DNA of 64,000 nt from Paraburkholderia silviterrae (GTDB taxonomy: Bacteria; Pseudomonadota; Gammaproteobacteria; Burkholderiales; Burkholderiaceae), in assembly GCF_004353915.1 (NCBI RefSeq), contig NZ_SMRP01000001.1, forward strand, positions 182,553 through 246,552, in the 5' to 3' direction. The position numbers and the translations under genes were made by a program. The number at the start of each line of letters is the position of its first letter. The first letter of the stretch is position 1. Shown one piece after another: positions 63,862 to 64,000 of this stretch. The notes under the pieces are model-generated. The model saw only the letters and a program-made list of their open reading frames with translations. It made no database searches and was not told where the DNA came from.

Positions 63862-64000
63862 TCAGCGCGCCGAGACCGGCTTGGCCTCGCGCGCCGTCTC
63901 GCCGATGAAGAGCTGACGCGGACGGCCGATCTTCTGCTCCGGGTCGGCGATCATTTCGTTCCACTGCGCAATCCAGCCCACCGTGCGCGCCATCGCGAAG
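63862..64000 (-). CDS. gltA: Citrate synthase, C-terminal end
   Basis: The last 46 codons of citrate synthase are present: '[20 protein letters not shown]', then [11 protein letters not shown] and a short [10 protein letters not shown] tail before TGA. The RPRQLY/F motif near the C-terminus, which binds the substrate carboxylate, is typical of type II hexameric enzymes of proteobacteria. The rest of the gene lies beyond the right edge. It is a core TCA-cycle gene and marks the right end of the window as chromosomal backbone. Confidence 0.95.
   Translation of the reverse strand, partial: FAMARTVGWIAQWNEMIADPEQKIGRPRQLFIGETAREAKPVSAR

Overview
This 64 kb window looks like chromosomal DNA of a beta-proteobacterium of the Burkholderiaceae (Paraburkholderia, Caballeronia or Burkholderia type). 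The basis is generally high GC, several Burkholderia-style porins, a DUF3443 lipoprotein, and the 3' end of a citrate synthase gene at the right edge. No rRNA, tRNA, CRISPR array, phage or complete insertion sequence was seen.

Region 1 (about 0-18.3 kb) is visibly lower in GC than the rest and reads like an acquired catabolic island of unknown substrate. It has two luciferase-like FMN monooxygenases, an HpaC-type flavin reductase, a type-B carboxylesterase, a C-C-hydrolase-like alpha/beta hydrolase, two amidohydrolases, a MIP18/PaaD-like protein, two SDRs, an NTF2-like protein, a pirin, an SMR transporter, a porin and a gentisate 1,2-dioxygenase, all around one LysR-type regulator (7103-8041). 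Six promoters share one architecture: a TC-N9-GA LysR box followed by GATCGT-type sequence, then a YTGGAC -35 and a -10-like hexamer, spanning 64 nt in every copy. They precede the NTF2-like gene, LLM1, LLM2, the second amidohydrolase, the gentisate dioxygenase leader and a deleted NTF2-like remnant. I infer one regulon serving a pathway that may run through Baeyer-Villiger-type oxidation, ester hydrolysis and gentisate-type ring cleavage.

Region 2 (18.3-32.4 kb) holds a fatty acid desaturase behind an OsmF/YehZ-type osmoprotectant ABC transporter (minus strand). On the plus strand are a porin, a PhnD-like protein without a signal peptide, a third LLM monooxygenase and a complete dipeptide-type ABC transporter.

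Region 3 (32.3-46 kb) is a guanidine catabolism region. A guanidine-I (ykkC) riboswitch at 41478-41612 (minus) heads a six-gene operon: two DUF1989 proteins (carboxyguanidine deiminase type), a urea/guanidine carboxylase, allophanate hydrolase, and an ABC permease and ATPase. The operon's substrate-binding-protein gene survives only as a 55-codon deletion remnant. A full-length homologue sits 10 kb away behind a second guanidine-I riboswitch (44698-44828, plus). Between the two riboswitch units lie a 2-oxoglutarate/Fe(II) oxygenase, a sugar-phosphate-isomerase-like TIM barrel, two perfect inverted repeats and a winged-helix regulator.

Region 4 (46.3-55.9 kb) pairs a BMP-family nucleoside-type ABC transporter and TetR regulator (minus) with a divergent run of overlapping genes (plus): isochorismatase-family hydrolase, short amidase, DUF4089 protein, AtzE-family amidase and HpxZ/AtzH-like protein. 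I read this as uptake and breakdown of a ureide-like nitrogen compound.

Region 5 (55.9-64 kb) has a chemoreceptor with a very short periplasmic loop, gene debris (a porin remnant and a SWIM zinc-finger fragment), a DUF3443 lipoprotein, a porin, a glycogen-debranching-type glycosidase, a strong terminator and the end of gltA.
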